Positions 45,270-56,461 of a stretch of 64,000 nucleotides of DNA are shown piece after piece. The position numbers and the translations under genes were made by a program. The notes under the pieces are model-generated. The model was given only the letters and a program-made list of their open reading frames with translations, made no database searches and had not been told where the DNA came from. Numbering within the stretch: position 1 is the stretch's first letter; every line of letters starts with the position of its first letter. The stretch is from NCBI GenBank assembly GCA_020726505.1, contig JAHLEZ010000004.1, positions 372,001-436,000 of the forward strand, in the 5' to 3' direction. This stretch comes from Leptodontidium sp. MPI-SDFR-AT-0119 (lineage: Eukaryota; Ascomycota; Leotiomycetes; Helotiales; Leptodontidiaceae).

Positions 45270-45967
45270 GTTGTGGATGGGATGGGGTTGGATGAGGCGT
45301 GGTGACGGCGAGGATGATGTGGATAGGAGAGGAGTGGTTGATAAGGAATTGGTTGAATCAGTCCAGCTGGGTCGATTGCCGCATCGTAGGTTGTCCTGCT
45401 ACTGTATTAGATGGTAAGGAATGTGTGTTTGCGAAGGATTGCGAAGAAGGGAATGAGTGGTGCGGTGTTGCGTGGTGGTGAGAGTGATTTGTCGGATTCA
45501 GTACGAGCTGGAGTTGTCTGAAGCATGATTCGCGTCTCGGCTGGACCCAGAGCTTGGACGCCGATAAAACACTTGGAGATATTTCCCGGACCAACAAATA
45601 ATTCAATCGAAACTTTGTATATTGTTCCTCGACTTCACTATGACAACCCAGTTGTATTACGGATATCATAATGCCACAAAGATCAACCATCAATCACACG
45701 CAGAGTAAATCCGAAGTCACCGAGTAAATATCATGTGATCGTCTTCCAAGCCTCTCATTTCTCCTCCTGAATATTACAAATAGCGTGCCAAGGGCTTCAA
45801 AGGTGCAGTTCTCTATCTTCTCGTTGCCTGCATCAAAGCCCAAGTAGCATACTGGCTATGGCAATCTCAGCGTGGCATGAGAAAGCAAACCCCCATCAAA
45901 ACTTCTTACAAATGGCCCTACCCTGGAACCAATGTCACCCATCCTCACGATGCCTCCTGCTTCCCAA
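45270..45967. other. intergenic stretch
   Basis: Promoter of the peptidase gene (minus strand) and 3' flank of VPS35. No gene visible. Confidence 0.4.
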
Positions 45968-48829
45968 TTACTTCGCTGCAGTTGTCACCACGCCTTCGTA
46001 CTCTCTGGATGCGATATATTCTATGGTCCTTTGGAAATGACGTTTGGGCATGTCGATGGTGGCGGATTCTTGGTTTGTTTGGAGGTTGGAGTGGATGAGT
46101 TCAATGAGACCATTGAGATATTTCGTGGTAACCTGGAAATATTAGATTGAGGCTGGGGGAATGCAAGTGAATACTTACAGCATCGTTCTGTTGATCAAAG
46201 TAATAGACGTAACGGTTCAAAATCTCAACGAAAAGTTCAACTGAAACAGCCGTGTCCATGCATGCATCAGCAACACGAAGCGCACGTTGAAGGCACTCCA
46301 GAACTCTCTTGCCATCGCGATAGAGCTGCAAATGTTAGCAAATGTCTAAAAAAAAAAAAAGGGGGGGGGGGGGGGGGGGGAAAGGTAGATTTAGTCCAGC
46401 TTACCTTCTTCTCGTCATCTTCGGTCTCGCCCTTAGCAACAATTGGAACAGCCCACCATAGGTGAGATGCCAAGTACACAGCCCGACATTGATCTGGCTT
46501 CTTAAGCAACTTGCTGCCATGCAGAGCGCACTTGGTAATCAAGGTATCGTAGTTCTCTCTGCCGAAATTTCTAAGTTCGTGTAGTGCTCCAGCAATGATG
46601 CACACTGCTTGGAATTGTGCTCTCGAGTCACTTATGGCCTCCTCGTAGATTGTGAAAGCCTGAGCAAAGAACTCGTAGCTGACTTCTTCAGCCCCAGTCT
46701 GGTCAGCAATTTGACCGCAAGTGACAAAAAGACGCAAGCAAAGCTCTGCGGAACTTGGGACCCGAGTGTAAAGTGTCGACAGCGATGAGTGCATGAACTT
46801 GTACAGTGCTGATGACTGAGATTCCCAGTTGTCGTCGTAATGCTCCCTGGCCTTGTACCGTCTTGCCAACTTCATGGCCGAAGTGATGAGCGCCGGAGTT
46901 GTGAACTTGACTCTCTCGTTTCCTTCGGCGTACGCTTTTCTCGTCAACTGCAACAACTTGTATTGCGTATCATTGTCATCACTGTGGATGAGATGGACTA
47001 TCCGAGCAAGCCAGCCTTGCTCCTCAACTGTCTCATCTGTCTCAATGGCCTTCCGTTGCTGGACGCCAGGATATCCAGCAGGTTGTTGAGTACCCTCCTT
47101 GATCAGAACCTTCAAAATCTCGAGAGCCCCTTCTAGCTGAGGTAGCGTTGAAATCTTGATCAGGTTCTTCTGCAAACTCCTTGCTAACTCGCCAGCCACA
47201 GCTCTACGGGTTGGGTAAGTCTGAGAGTGAAGAAGCGGGATGTATTGTGGAAGTGAAAGTGCTGTGAATAAAGAAACGTAGGATTTCATTGGGGCCAAAA
47301 GCAAGTTGAGGAGGTTGGTTTGTGACTCGGTATGGTGTAGGTCTGCGCTGTTGGCATGTTGTTTGACTTTTTGGTTTGCGTAGTCCAGAACCTGGTCAAC
47401 ATAGTCCAAACGTTCTGGGTAAATGTTGAGAGCGAGGTTGGCAAGTGAGACCAACAAAGCTGTGGTGTCTTGGATTGGCAAATGTTGAGCATTGACCAAG
47501 TTCATGACTTGCTCGAAAAATATCTCGTAGAGCTTGATATTCTCTGGAATACCTCTGCTCTTCTTTTCCTCCGTTCCGTCTGTGCCATTGACTGGCTCGG
47601 CCACGGGTTCCTTACGTTCTTCCTTGGTCGTAGGTTCTTCTGGTTGTGCCTCCTTTGGAGCTTCGGATCCATTAATCTCCGCTGGTGGTTGGTCGCCATT
47701 TGCCTCCGCAGCAGGTGGCTCTGGCTTCTTCTCTTGACTCAACCGTACCGTTTCCAGCAACTTTGTAATCGCTTCTTGCTCCAGCTTCTCACGGTCTTGT
47801 TTAGGATGCGCCTCGGATTCTCTCGCTGCGTAGGAAGAAAGTCTGTCCATCAGCGCAATGACAATAACCTTGACATTGACGTGTGGATTCAGGCGTGAGA
47901 CTGCTGCCAGGAACTGGTCCAAAGTATGGAGGTGATATTCATCCGGGAAGACCTGGGTAATGACTTCCAAGAGGTATTCTTGCGCCAGAACATCACGACA
48001 TTGGACCACCTGCTCCAGCAATGGTTGCAGAATCACATTCTTGTATGTCTCCAGGTCTACCAGCTGGCTCAGCCGGACCAAGTTATTCCCTACTAGCAAT
48101 TGTAGCTCTTTCCGCTCCTGTGTCCGCATTTCCCTTTCCCTCGAATGTCCTTGATGCTGTAATCGTACCCAGAGTTTATTCATCTCAACGAAATTCGTCA
48201 GTGTAAAGCTGATGGAGTCCTGTAGATTCCCCTCTGGTCCATCTCCATTGCCCATAGGTAGATTATCCCGCGCTTGGCCGGACAGGTAGTATCGCAGGAA
48301 GAGGCCTCGAATCGGATGTTGTACGCCCCTACTCATCTCCATCATGTCTTTCATGATCTCCTTGACCGGCGCATCTTCGATTGACATGTACACCGTGCCA
48401 ACCGTTATCATCAGGTATAATCGAGGTATGATGTTGCCTGCATATTGGACCAACTCGTACAAATCGGCCAGGTGGTTCACCGGATGGGAGTCTTTCAGGT
48501 AGGAGGATAGGTGTCGCAGAGCATCGAATACTGCCATGTACAGCTCGTAGTATTGTTTGGGTCCCAGACTGCTTGTTCGAAGCTCCGATACTAAAGTGGA
48601 ACTGGAGGCAGGTCAGCACAAGAGCATCATCCAGACTCTGCGCATCCTTCGCAACACGTCCCAGTATATCTGCCATGGTCTAGATGTCTTCTTACCTGCA
48701 TTTCAAAGCATCCATAAGCTTCCCAGGTGTTTCCAAGCACTTGCGCATCAGATGCGTCTGTTGCCTCACTACCGTCAAGGCATCTTCCAGCAATCGAGCC
48801 TGATCTTCTACTGCCGGAGGGCTGGCCAT
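45968..48829 (-). CDS. VPS35: retromer subunit VPS35
   Basis: Exons 48829-48696, 48601-46405, 46325-46179 and 46132-45968 give 880 residues. The conserved PRLYL motif that binds Vps26 is at about residues 104-108 ([17 protein letters not shown]). The rest is an alpha-solenoid: [14 protein letters not shown], then [52 protein letters not shown], then the C-terminal VPS29-binding part. A Glu/Pro/Lys-rich linker sits mid-protein, as in other fungal VPS35. Retromer sorts receptors from endosomes to the Golgi. Length matches the family and every intron except the third is unremarkable. The third intron contains an extreme C20T13 run just before its acceptor. Confidence 0.95.
46348..46380. repeat. 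A13G20 homopolymer tract in the last-but-one VPS35 intron
   Basis: Thirteen A followed by twenty G on the plus strand (C20T13 on the coding strand), ending about 22 nt from the acceptor at 46326. Such a run is unstable and difficult to assemble. Confidence 0.95.
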
Positions 48830-49371
48830 GACGAGATATTAGTTGTGAGATCGTGCACAATGGCCAGTGAAGCTCAAACTGGGGGCATTGATGTTCTGGG
48901 GGAGGATCGAGATGGAGTTCTGTTGTGTTGAAGCTGGGGGTTGAACAGAGAGTCGAGAGCTCGCTTCGGCGAGCGGCGTCATGAACCCAGCCGCAACAGG
49001 CGGCAGGGAACGGAAGGCTGGAGTTCAAGGGGTCTGGATACCAAATAAAAACAAAACACGAAAGGGACTTTTGTTCAATTGAGTGGTTTTGTTCCCAGTT
49101 CATTACTTATTATCTATCTATCTTGTATACAATTCTTGATTTTTCAATTTCCCAACGCCTATAATCATGCGCTTCCAGCTCTTGGTGCGCTCCAGACTCC
49201 AATCTCAAAATATTCACTCCAGGATTTGAACAATAATCCAAGTATTTACAGCTTCAATAAGCTTGCTTCTTCCACTTCAGTTCCTCCCCCGGTTTCTCCT
49301 GCCCACGGATCATCCGCTGAGCCTCTGCAGATGCGCTGCGTGTATTTCTTTGGTGCGTCTCATCCCAAGGT
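48830..49371. other. intergenic stretch upstream of VPS35
   Basis: VPS35 promoter on the minus strand and 3' flank of the Ser/Thr-rich gene. No gene visible. Confidence 0.4.
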
Positions 49372-50271
49372 CTAGGAGACAATCTGTTTCAACGCTGCCA
49401 TGATTCCATGCTTTGAAACTCCCTGTCCAGCAGAATCAAGTCTTGCTTTCAAAGTCGGCACAGATGCGAGGCCTGTTGGTGTGCCAGTTGCATTGGACCA
49501 AGTTGGGTAATATGTGTGCCATTGCCCGTTGTCATAAGAGGGGGTAGATGTGGAGGCAATCGCTGTGGAGATAGTAATCGAGGTCTCGATCGAGGTAGGC
49601 AGAGCAGATGATATGCTCGTAATGGTTGCAGAGGTATTCGATGAAGTAGGTGATCTTGATGTGCTCGCTGAGGGCATAGCAATGCTCGTAATGGACGTTG
49701 ATGTGGATGTCAAGGGTGTTGAGATGGCTATGGGTGATGGCTCGAAAGAGGAGCTTGAGGATGTCGCAACTGTGCTACAAGAGGCTGCTGACGTGGACAC
49801 TGCATCTGGGTTTGAAGTACTCGAGGGTGTACTTGAAGCTACTGGTGCAGGAATCACAACAGTGATGGGAGGAGAGCTGACATCGATGATCGAGTACTTC
49901 GTGGCTGTCGTTGTGGCAGTTGTTGCGACCGGAGTATGGGTAATTGTCACCAAGACAGTTTGTGTCGATTTTGGCCCTTCGATGATCTTCGTCGAGACAA
50001 GGACATTAGTGACAGGTGGTAATGTCACATTGTCTGTTTCCACAACCGTAACTGGTGCTGGAGTCTGAATGATGGTCTTCACAATTGTCGCATCCGAAGA
50101 TCCATCATCTGTCGCAGCAGGACCTCCATCAACAGGCACAACAGAATAAGTTGCCCTCCTCACCAATGGTTCTAGGATAGGAGCTCTCTGAGAAAGGAAC
50201 GGCAAGGAGGAGCCAAAGCAAAAGAGTGATGATACTCCAAAGAGAGTCGGAGTTGAGGTATTAAGACGCAT
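49372..50271 (-). CDS. secreted Ser/Thr-rich protein
   Basis: A single exon of 299 residues. The N terminus (MRLNTSTPTLFGVSSLFCFG) looks like a signal peptide, and LVRRATYSVVPVDGG contains an Arg-Arg that may be a Kex2 cleavage site. The rest is almost entirely Ser, Thr, Val, Ala and Pro, with IIEGPKSTQTVLVTITHTPV and long S/T runs, so it is probably O-glycosylated. The tail is GQGVSKHGIMAALKQIVS. There is no obvious GPI signal. It could be a wall-associated or extracellular protein. Low complexity prevents a family call. Confidence 0.7.
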   Translation of the reverse strand: MRLNTSTPTLFGVSSLFCFGSSLPFLSQRAPILEPLVRRATYSVVPVDGGPAATDDGSSDATIVKTIIQTPAPVTVVETDNVTLPPVTNVLVSTKIIEGPKSTQTVLVTITHTPVATTATTTATKYSIIDVSSPPITVVIPAPVASSTPSSTSNPDAVSTSAASCSTVATSSSSSFEPSPIAISTPLTSTSTSITSIAMPSASTSRSPTSSNTSATITSISSALPTSIETSITISTAIASTSTPSYDNGQWHTYYPTWSNATGTPTGLASVPTLKARLDSAGQGVSKHGIMAALKQIVS

Positions 50272-51495
50272 CTTGACGGTCGCACGAAGACTTGAGGTGG
50301 AGATGCGATACTTTCGTATGATGAGTGAGCGAGTATGAAGAGAGAAGAACCTACCAGGGGTCGGGGCTGCATGTTAAATACATGCAGTTATCCGATGGCA
50401 TTTGCATTGCGAGAGGTTGGGATTCTCGTCGATGGCTGGTGTTTTGCGCGTAAAGAGGATGGCTGGTACCTGCATCCTCACCAAAATAGCTCCAACACCA
50501 AGTTTCGCACCATCCAGAACGCAATGGTTTTAGATGTCCAAGTGGTCGAAGGTTAAATAGCAAACGCTGAGGCTTCGTAGCAATTCCTTTATATTTGCCA
50601 AAACAGTCATGGTGTTGATGTTGACGATGTTGATGGAAAAGGCTGAAGAGAGCAAAACAGAGCTAAACAAATGCCTGCGTCGGCTGCCAAGCATTAGATA
50701 AGCGAGTCACGTGAGAACGTAGATGGCTGGGGTCATGTCTTCTGGAATGTTTTCTCCTGCACGCAGGCGGAACATTTCTGTTCCTGGATGATAACTTCTT
50801 CAAATTGCGTTGTGCTATTTCTGTTCTCGAGATCCGATATCGTTCGGCCTTAATGCCGTGAATCTAAAAGCCTATTGTGCATTGACAGATAATGCGGCTA
50901 GGCGAGGCCAATAGGGGCTGGTTCCGTCAGTTCTTTGCTTCACTCTTCAGCTCTCCTGTCGTACAGTCGATTCTCGAGATGTCCTCCAATGATCTTAGGC
51001 TTCAAGTTATTCTGATTACTATTTTCTTTTTCCAATTATAATTTCACTCCCACATCCGTTTCTTTTTCTCGTCTATGGCAGCGGAACACTGGTCGGGTTT
51101 CTTATCCGGCCTCACCACTTAGTCTTGGCTTGCTAATCGTCATCAATCTCACCGCCGACGGGCTTTCTCTCTTCCTCCTATCTGGTCGCTGAGTCGTGCT
51201 TGAGAATGAGGATGTAGCATCCATGATCCAAACCCTATCACAGCATGGAACCCTTGGTCAGCTGTAGCATCCACATGCTGCGAACCGTCGGGTATCTAGA
51301 GAGCTGAGCCAATTGGATCCAGAATGATTTGAAGCCTCCCGGCAACTACCTTGATGGCACAAAAATATTATTCAACGTATCCTCTTTCATGATATCCGCG
51401 CATTTCTCCCCCCTTGATACCCAGTGCCAAACACATCTATAGAACTCACGGCTCATCTAACGAACTTTTCGTACTCCAGAATCAACAGCGTCACA
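50272..51495. other. divergent intergenic stretch
   Basis: Promoters of the minus-strand secreted protein and the plus-strand F-box-like protein. Nothing else recognisable. Confidence 0.4.
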
Positions 51496-52266
51496 ATGGC
51501 AGACGAGCAGCCCCCCTTCATGCGAGTCCCGAGCGAGATTCGACTTATGATCTACTCCCTCCTCCTCGACGATCGCGGTGGACGCACATTCGAGATCCGA
51601 AACCAAGATCCTGAAGTCTACAGGCGTCGAAATCCTCATGTGCGAAGTCAATATCGCGTTCTGAGTCGCGATCTTGTACGCCAGAGCAAAGCGACAACCT
51701 ACCATCTCGTCACGGATGTCGAGCTACATGTCTCCATCATGGGCGTGAATCGCAAGATTTACGAGGAGACGGCACATATTTTGTATGGGAACAGGACGTT
51801 TGGCTTTGGCAGAGATATCGAGGCCATTGTGCCTCTCTTCTCGGATATGACGAATAAAACTAGACCTATGATCCACGAGATCTCTCTAGTCAAGCAGGGT
51901 TCTGTATATTCCCGCGATTACGACCGCTGCGAATGGAGCAGCGTGTGCGATTTCCTGAAGGATCATATGCAAGTCAAGAGTTTGAAATTGACGGTCGAGG
52001 GAGGACGTCCTTCGCTTGGATGGGATGGTCTTCCCGAATACACTGCATCAGACTTCAAGACGCTATCGAACGTTCGATATGAGCCCTTGGAATGGGTCTG
52101 GGAATTACTCTCTATCAAAGGTATTCGCAATTTGGAAGTCGGCTCGGAAATCCATCATTGTCCACCGTCGCACTCAAGCGCTATGGCTTTCTTCGCCTCA
52201 TTTTCCTCGTCAATCGAGAAGGGGTTCTCAGACTTCTTGCGCTCGGAATTGTTGGCTGCAGCTTGA
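51496..52266 (+). CDS. F-box-like protein of the LPxEIRLxIY type
   Basis: ATG at 51496 (MADEQPPFMRVPSEIRLMIY) starts a 256-residue single-exon frame. The frame is open upstream to 51424 but without ATG. The N-terminal helix motif VPSEIRLMIYSLLL resembles an F-box start. It is followed by MGVNRKIYEETAHILYGNRT, the standard C-x-x-I-x-x-E-A-x-x-LYG core of a large fungal family (F-box-like/DUF7730 in my memory). The remainder may be leucine-rich (VKSLKLTVEGGRPS). Role unknown; substrate recognition for ubiquitin ligases is only analogy. Confidence 0.75.
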   Translation: MADEQPPFMRVPSEIRLMIYSLLLDDRGGRTFEIRNQDPEVYRRRNPHVRSQYRVLSRDLVRQSKATTYHLVTDVELHVSIMGVNRKIYEETAHILYGNRTFGFGRDIEAIVPLFSDMTNKTRPMIHEISLVKQGSVYSRDYDRCEWSSVCDFLKDHMQVKSLKLTVEGGRPSLGWDGLPEYTASDFKTLSNVRYEPLEWVWELLSIKGIRNLEVGSEIHHCPPSHSSAMAFFASFSSSIEKGFSDFLRSELLAAA

Positions 52267-53015
52267 ATTACTCGTCCAGATGAGGAAAACGGGGTTCTCT
52301 ACCGCACCAGTGATTACTGGTTCGGCTGCGGCTTTCTGTTGGTGATTGTATTTGGGGGATGTAGTCAGCATGGGGAACTGCATAGCCGATGCAAGTCTGT
52401 TTACAAATGGGTTCAATTCTGTATGACGGCTGAATCATCCTGTTTCCAAGCGAGTATTTCATGTACGGAATAGCGACAAGAACGCTCTGTTTACAGCTCC
52501 TCTGCACTCTTGAATCTCAGCCCTCAAGTAACTTTTTGGCGCAAAGCGGTAAGGTCTTCCCATCAATCACAGCTGCTCTCCCCCACCCACCACATCCACA
52601 TCCAAAACGCCCCAACAAAATACATGTCAGAAACCCGGCAAATCACGGAATAACACACACATTTCGTCACCGCTCCACTCCACGCACAAGCAGCCCGGGA
52701 AAAGCAGTGACTGACTGATTGATTACTGGGTCAGCATTTCAGTATTCGTATTAGTGCCTATCGCATGAGGGAAACGGACGGGCCATGGCTTCGGCTGGCT
52801 CGATCCACATGCACTTGAATCGCACGCAACCACCTTGACAGGGAAGAGCCATCAAGGTTTCCCGTTATCGCTCGCTGAGCTGGACAACAAACTTCCTGTA
52901 TGCCGTTCTCATATCTGCTCGGCACTGAGTCGGAGATACGCGAAAACATGGATCTTCTAAAGTAATCACGCATGCTGGGTCGTACTCATATATCAGCCTC
53001 CCCTTCGAGACTTGT
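52267..53015. other. intergenic stretch
   Basis: Minus-strand frames at 52758-53164 have no support. The right end is the promoter of the next F-box-like gene. Confidence 0.4.
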
Positions 53016-54296
53016 ATGTTTTGTTTCTCGTCAGCACTTTTGGTGAAGCCAAGTCCTGGACTAGGTATGATACTTTCGGGACTCGGAGGTGCAGCACTCA
53101 CGGATACGCTAGAAGACATCGTGCAGCCTTCGATGGCATCCAGCCAACCAACGATGGCCACCACGAACGATCTTCAGGAACGAGGGAAACTCAACTTCAT
53201 CCTACCAAAATCACATGACGGCACTCCAAACACCAACAATCTCCAAGGAAAGCACCAACATCAAAATACAGATACAAATACTGTCCCCAAACAGGACATC
53301 TTCCCGATCCTCTCTCTCCCCCTTGAACTCCGCCTCAAAATATACAGCTACATCCTCCCCCCTCGCCACCACAATATCGTAACCTCCATCCCCCCAACAA
53401 ACTTCTTCTACAACACCTCCACCATCTCAAACCAAACCTCCTACCCATTCGGGCATTCCGCACCCCTCGGCCCCACGGGTACGCCACTCTCAGTGCCCTA
53501 CAAAGTCCTCACCAAAAACACACACACTTCCTACCCACACCCAAGCATCACCACCGCGCTGCTCAGAACATGCAAGCAAATCCACGCCGAGGCTGAACCG
53601 GTGCTGTACGGGTGTGAAGAGAGCGTGTGGGATTTCGGAGTTCATTTAGAAGCGCTGAGGGGTTTTTGGGGCGAGAGAAGTGCGGTTGCGAGGGAGAGTG
53701 TGAGGAATGTTAGGATCGCGTTTGAAGTCCCTTTGTTTGGGCTTTTTGAGGCGGGGAGTGGTGGCGAGATGTTAGGGCGGAAAGCGGCGGTTTGGAAGCG
53801 TGTGGTTGATTATGTTACTACGAGGATGAAGGGTTTGAGAGAGCTGGAACTGATGCTTTGGTGTGTGGATGGGGGTACGTCGGGGTTTCCGGCAGAGGTG
53901 TCGGGAGATTTAGATGATGATTCTTTGATGGTGGATGAAGGGATGAGCGAGAGGGAGGAGAAGGAGATGATGGAACGGCGGGTGAGGTTTGAGTTAGAGA
54001 GGAGATGGAGAGAGTGGAAGTGGACAGAAGATCTCCTTTCTATGCCTTCGCTTCGACGAACCAAAATCACTTGCTGGGCTGCCGTACCTCCAACGCTGGA
54101 GGATGGAGGCGTCTTTGGTGTTACAGTTCCGAAATTCGATTCCTGGGTCGCTGGTAGAATGGTGGCTGATATGTCGCTGAGAAAAAAGATGATCAAGGAT
54201 AGGGTTGTTGTCGGTGAAGAGGTTGTGATTCTAGGTAGTACGGGGAAGTGGGTAAGGTCTGGAATTGCTGGACCTGGTGAGCGACTTATAGCCTAG
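53016..54296 (+). CDS. F-box-like protein of the LPLELRLKIY type
   Basis: A single-exon frame of 426 residues from ATG 53016. A later ATG at 53133 (MASSQPTMATTND) is an equally good start, since the first 39 residues are poorly conserved-looking. The domain is FPILSLPLELRLKIYSYILP, followed by ALLRTCKQIHAEAEPVLYGC, the same C-x-QI-x-x-EA-x-x-LY core as the gene at 51496. A strongly acidic segment (about residues 305-325) precedes a charged helix. Codon use changes from C-rich in the first half to G-rich in the second, without any frame break. Paralogue of the 51.5 kb gene at family level; function unknown. Confidence 0.75.
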   Translation: MFCFSSALLVKPSPGLGMILSGLGGAALTDTLEDIVQPSMASSQPTMATTNDLQERGKLNFILPKSHDGTPNTNNLQGKHQHQNTDTNTVPKQDIFPILSLPLELRLKIYSYILPPRHHNIVTSIPPTNFFYNTSTISNQTSYPFGHSAPLGPTGTPLSVPYKVLTKNTHTSYPHPSITTALLRTCKQIHAEAEPVLYGCEESVWDFGVHLEALRGFWGERSAVARESVRNVRIAFEVPLFGLFEAGSGGEMLGRKAAVWKRVVDYVTTRMKGLRELELMLWCVDGGTSGFPAEVSGDLDDDSLMVDEGMSEREEKEMMERRVRFELERRWREWKWTEDLLSMPSLRRTKITCWAAVPPTLEDGGVFGVTVPKFDSWVAGRMVADMSLRKKMIKDRVVVGEEVVILGSTGKWVRSGIAGPGERLIA

Positions 54297-55116
54297 GTTG
54301 GTTCCAAGTCGAAATTTAGATAGATAGATAGATCCGATAGAATTGAGACTTCAACAACAGGTTGTGCCGAGCTGACGCCGCTTCCAAAGACGAAGATAAG
54401 TAGGTGTGTGGGTGTGTATTGGGAAAGTCTCCCACATGACTTCCAATGGTCAAGGTACAAGCCACTTCAACTTCTATATCCTTAGCGAAGTTGGAGCTCT
54501 TAAAACGGTGGTATGCATTGTTCTCGGCTTTTTAAATCTTCAATTCGGTTTCGCGCGTATCTGCAATGCATCCCTGATGCCCATTTCTCTCCAGTGGCGA
54601 GATTCAAATCTCTTCCACCAAACGTTCATTGAGGCCCGAGACATATACGCACGCCGTTTCCCCTGCCACCTACACTACACATGAAATAATTCCTTATCTT
54701 TCGGCCTCATATGTGTTATCTTCAACTTGCATGGAACTCAGGATGTTCAGATCATAAAGTGGCGCTTTCAAGCCTACTGGTCCCGGCACTTTTACATTTT
54801 GCCAAATGCCATCCGTTTCTCCCCACAAACGATGGCGGCCAAAATTCAAACAACTGCCGGAGAGTAGAATGTTGATCTCGGCAAAATCTAAACATCTTGG
54901 GGCCAATAATATCGAGGTGTTGGGGGCATTCGCGCGGCTCTGTATATTGCGATATGGATAATCAACTTTGATGCGGCGAGAGTACATAGGTAGGTACTCA
55001 TCCAAGTTACATGCTGCAGTATATCTCTCTCTTTCCCGCTTAAAATCAACTTTCTTTTCGATTCATTGTCTGTTAGTCTACAAAAAACAAACTCGACCGA
55101 GGTCCTAACTGCCACA
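54297..55116. other. intergenic stretch
   Basis: A TAGA microsatellite lies at 54319-54334. A minus-strand frame (54694-55005) looks faintly coding but has no domain. Confidence 0.35.
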
Positions 55117-56461
55117 ATGCAGTGGCCAACTCTCCTCCTCACGGCACTCACCCTCCTCCGCAATGCCGTGGCCACGCCCTCACCCGCAAATGAATTCGAG
55201 CTCTCCAAACGCCAATTCGCACAAGCAGCCATGATGCGCTTCGAATGTTCCCAGCTCGTAATCGAACGCGTCGATCCTCTCGTCCAGCCCGGCCAATCGC
55301 CCTCAACTCACACACATCAGATCGCCGGAGGGAATTCTTCAATTCCGCCATGGAACCCGTCGCCTACGACCCTGCTGCGAAATCGAGCTGTACGAGCTGC
55401 ACATTCAGTGAGGATTTCAGCAATTATTGGGCTGCGAATTTATATTTCAAAGCTCGGAATGGGACGTTCAAAAGGGTGCCGCAGATGACGAATCTGGGAT
55501 TGAGGGGAAAGAATGGGGGGTTGACAGTTTATTATATTCCGCCTTATGATGGGAAGTCGAAAGTTACTGCTTTTAAGCCCGTGAGTACTTTTGTGTTCCT
55601 TTCTGGCTCATTGATTTAGATATGTGCTAACGGAAATCTCGTCCAGGGTTTCCGCATGATTGTTGGCGACCCAAGGCTGCGCTCGAAAGCTACCATGCAG
55701 AAACAACTCTGCCATCGATGTTTCAGTAACATGGCGCAAGATCCGTTTGGAGGGGCACCTTGTACTGGGAACGATACCGCAACGTTACCAAATCAGATGT
55801 GTGGAGGGGGTATTCGTGCCCAGATTACCTTTCCTACATAAAGTCAAAATTGTCGGGTTTCTGCTGATTGGAACAGATGTTGGGATGATCGATAGTCCAG
55901 ACCACAAAGCCAACGTTGCCTATCCCAGTTCTGCATCCTTTGAATCCACCGGTCCATGTCCAGCAAGTCACCCCGTTCGCTTGCCACAGGTCATGTACGA
56001 AGTGATGTGGGATACGACCCCATTCAACGACAAAGAATTCTGGCCGTTGGATGGTTCGAATCCATTTGTATACTCCATGGGCGATCCGTGAGTTTTCCCT
56101 CCTCACCTTAAGTAAATTAAGTACCTAGGCAACTTCAGCACATCTTGAGAAGCTGGCTTACGAAGTTTTGATAGTACTAGCTACGGCTGGCATGGCGATT
56201 ACCTCTTCGGCTGGAAAGATGATACGCTTCAGAAAGCCCTTGATGCGAGATGCACTGGCGATAGGTGTACGGCACTGAAGACGCAGACGGCGGAACAGGC
56301 AAATACTTGTATAAAAGAACAAGAGGCCAAAGAGCCTGTTGATGGATGTAAGTTTCACCCCTTCCAGCTCAACGAAATAGAATTGTGGTCTAGTTATTTG
56401 TGGCTGACTGTATATAGGGCTCACTGCGTTGCCAGGGAATTTAGCTACCACTTACGAATGA
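55117..56461 (+). pseudogene. DUF1996 secreted protein, frameshifted
   Basis: The start MQWPTLLLTALTLLRNAVAT is a good signal peptide. Family marks follow: MMRFECSQLVIERVDPLVQP, HTHQIAGGN, SCTSCTFSEDFSNYWAANLY, NGGLTVYYIPPYDGKSKV, KQLCHRCFSNMAQDPFGGAP, VMYEVMWDT, and C-terminal [20 protein letters not shown], ending at 56461 after two further introns. A base is missing after HTHQIAGGN (about 55336), where the frame jumps. At 55842 a TAA replaces the expected splice donor (ACATAAAGTC where ACATGTAAGTC would fit), and the following C-W-D motif is also out of frame. So at least three lesions break it. DUF1996 proteins are secreted with unknown activity, some linked to cell-wall glycan binding. 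Confidence 0.8.

Noticed and set aside
49550..50068. 172-residue plus-strand frame
   Set aside because: Antisense shadow of the Ser/Thr-rich secreted protein; its Val/Glu/Met bias is the complement of Ser/Thr codons.
54694..55005. 103-residue minus-strand frame
   Set aside because: It has an ATG and coding-like composition but no domain, and lies in the space between two plus-strand genes. Not supported enough to list.
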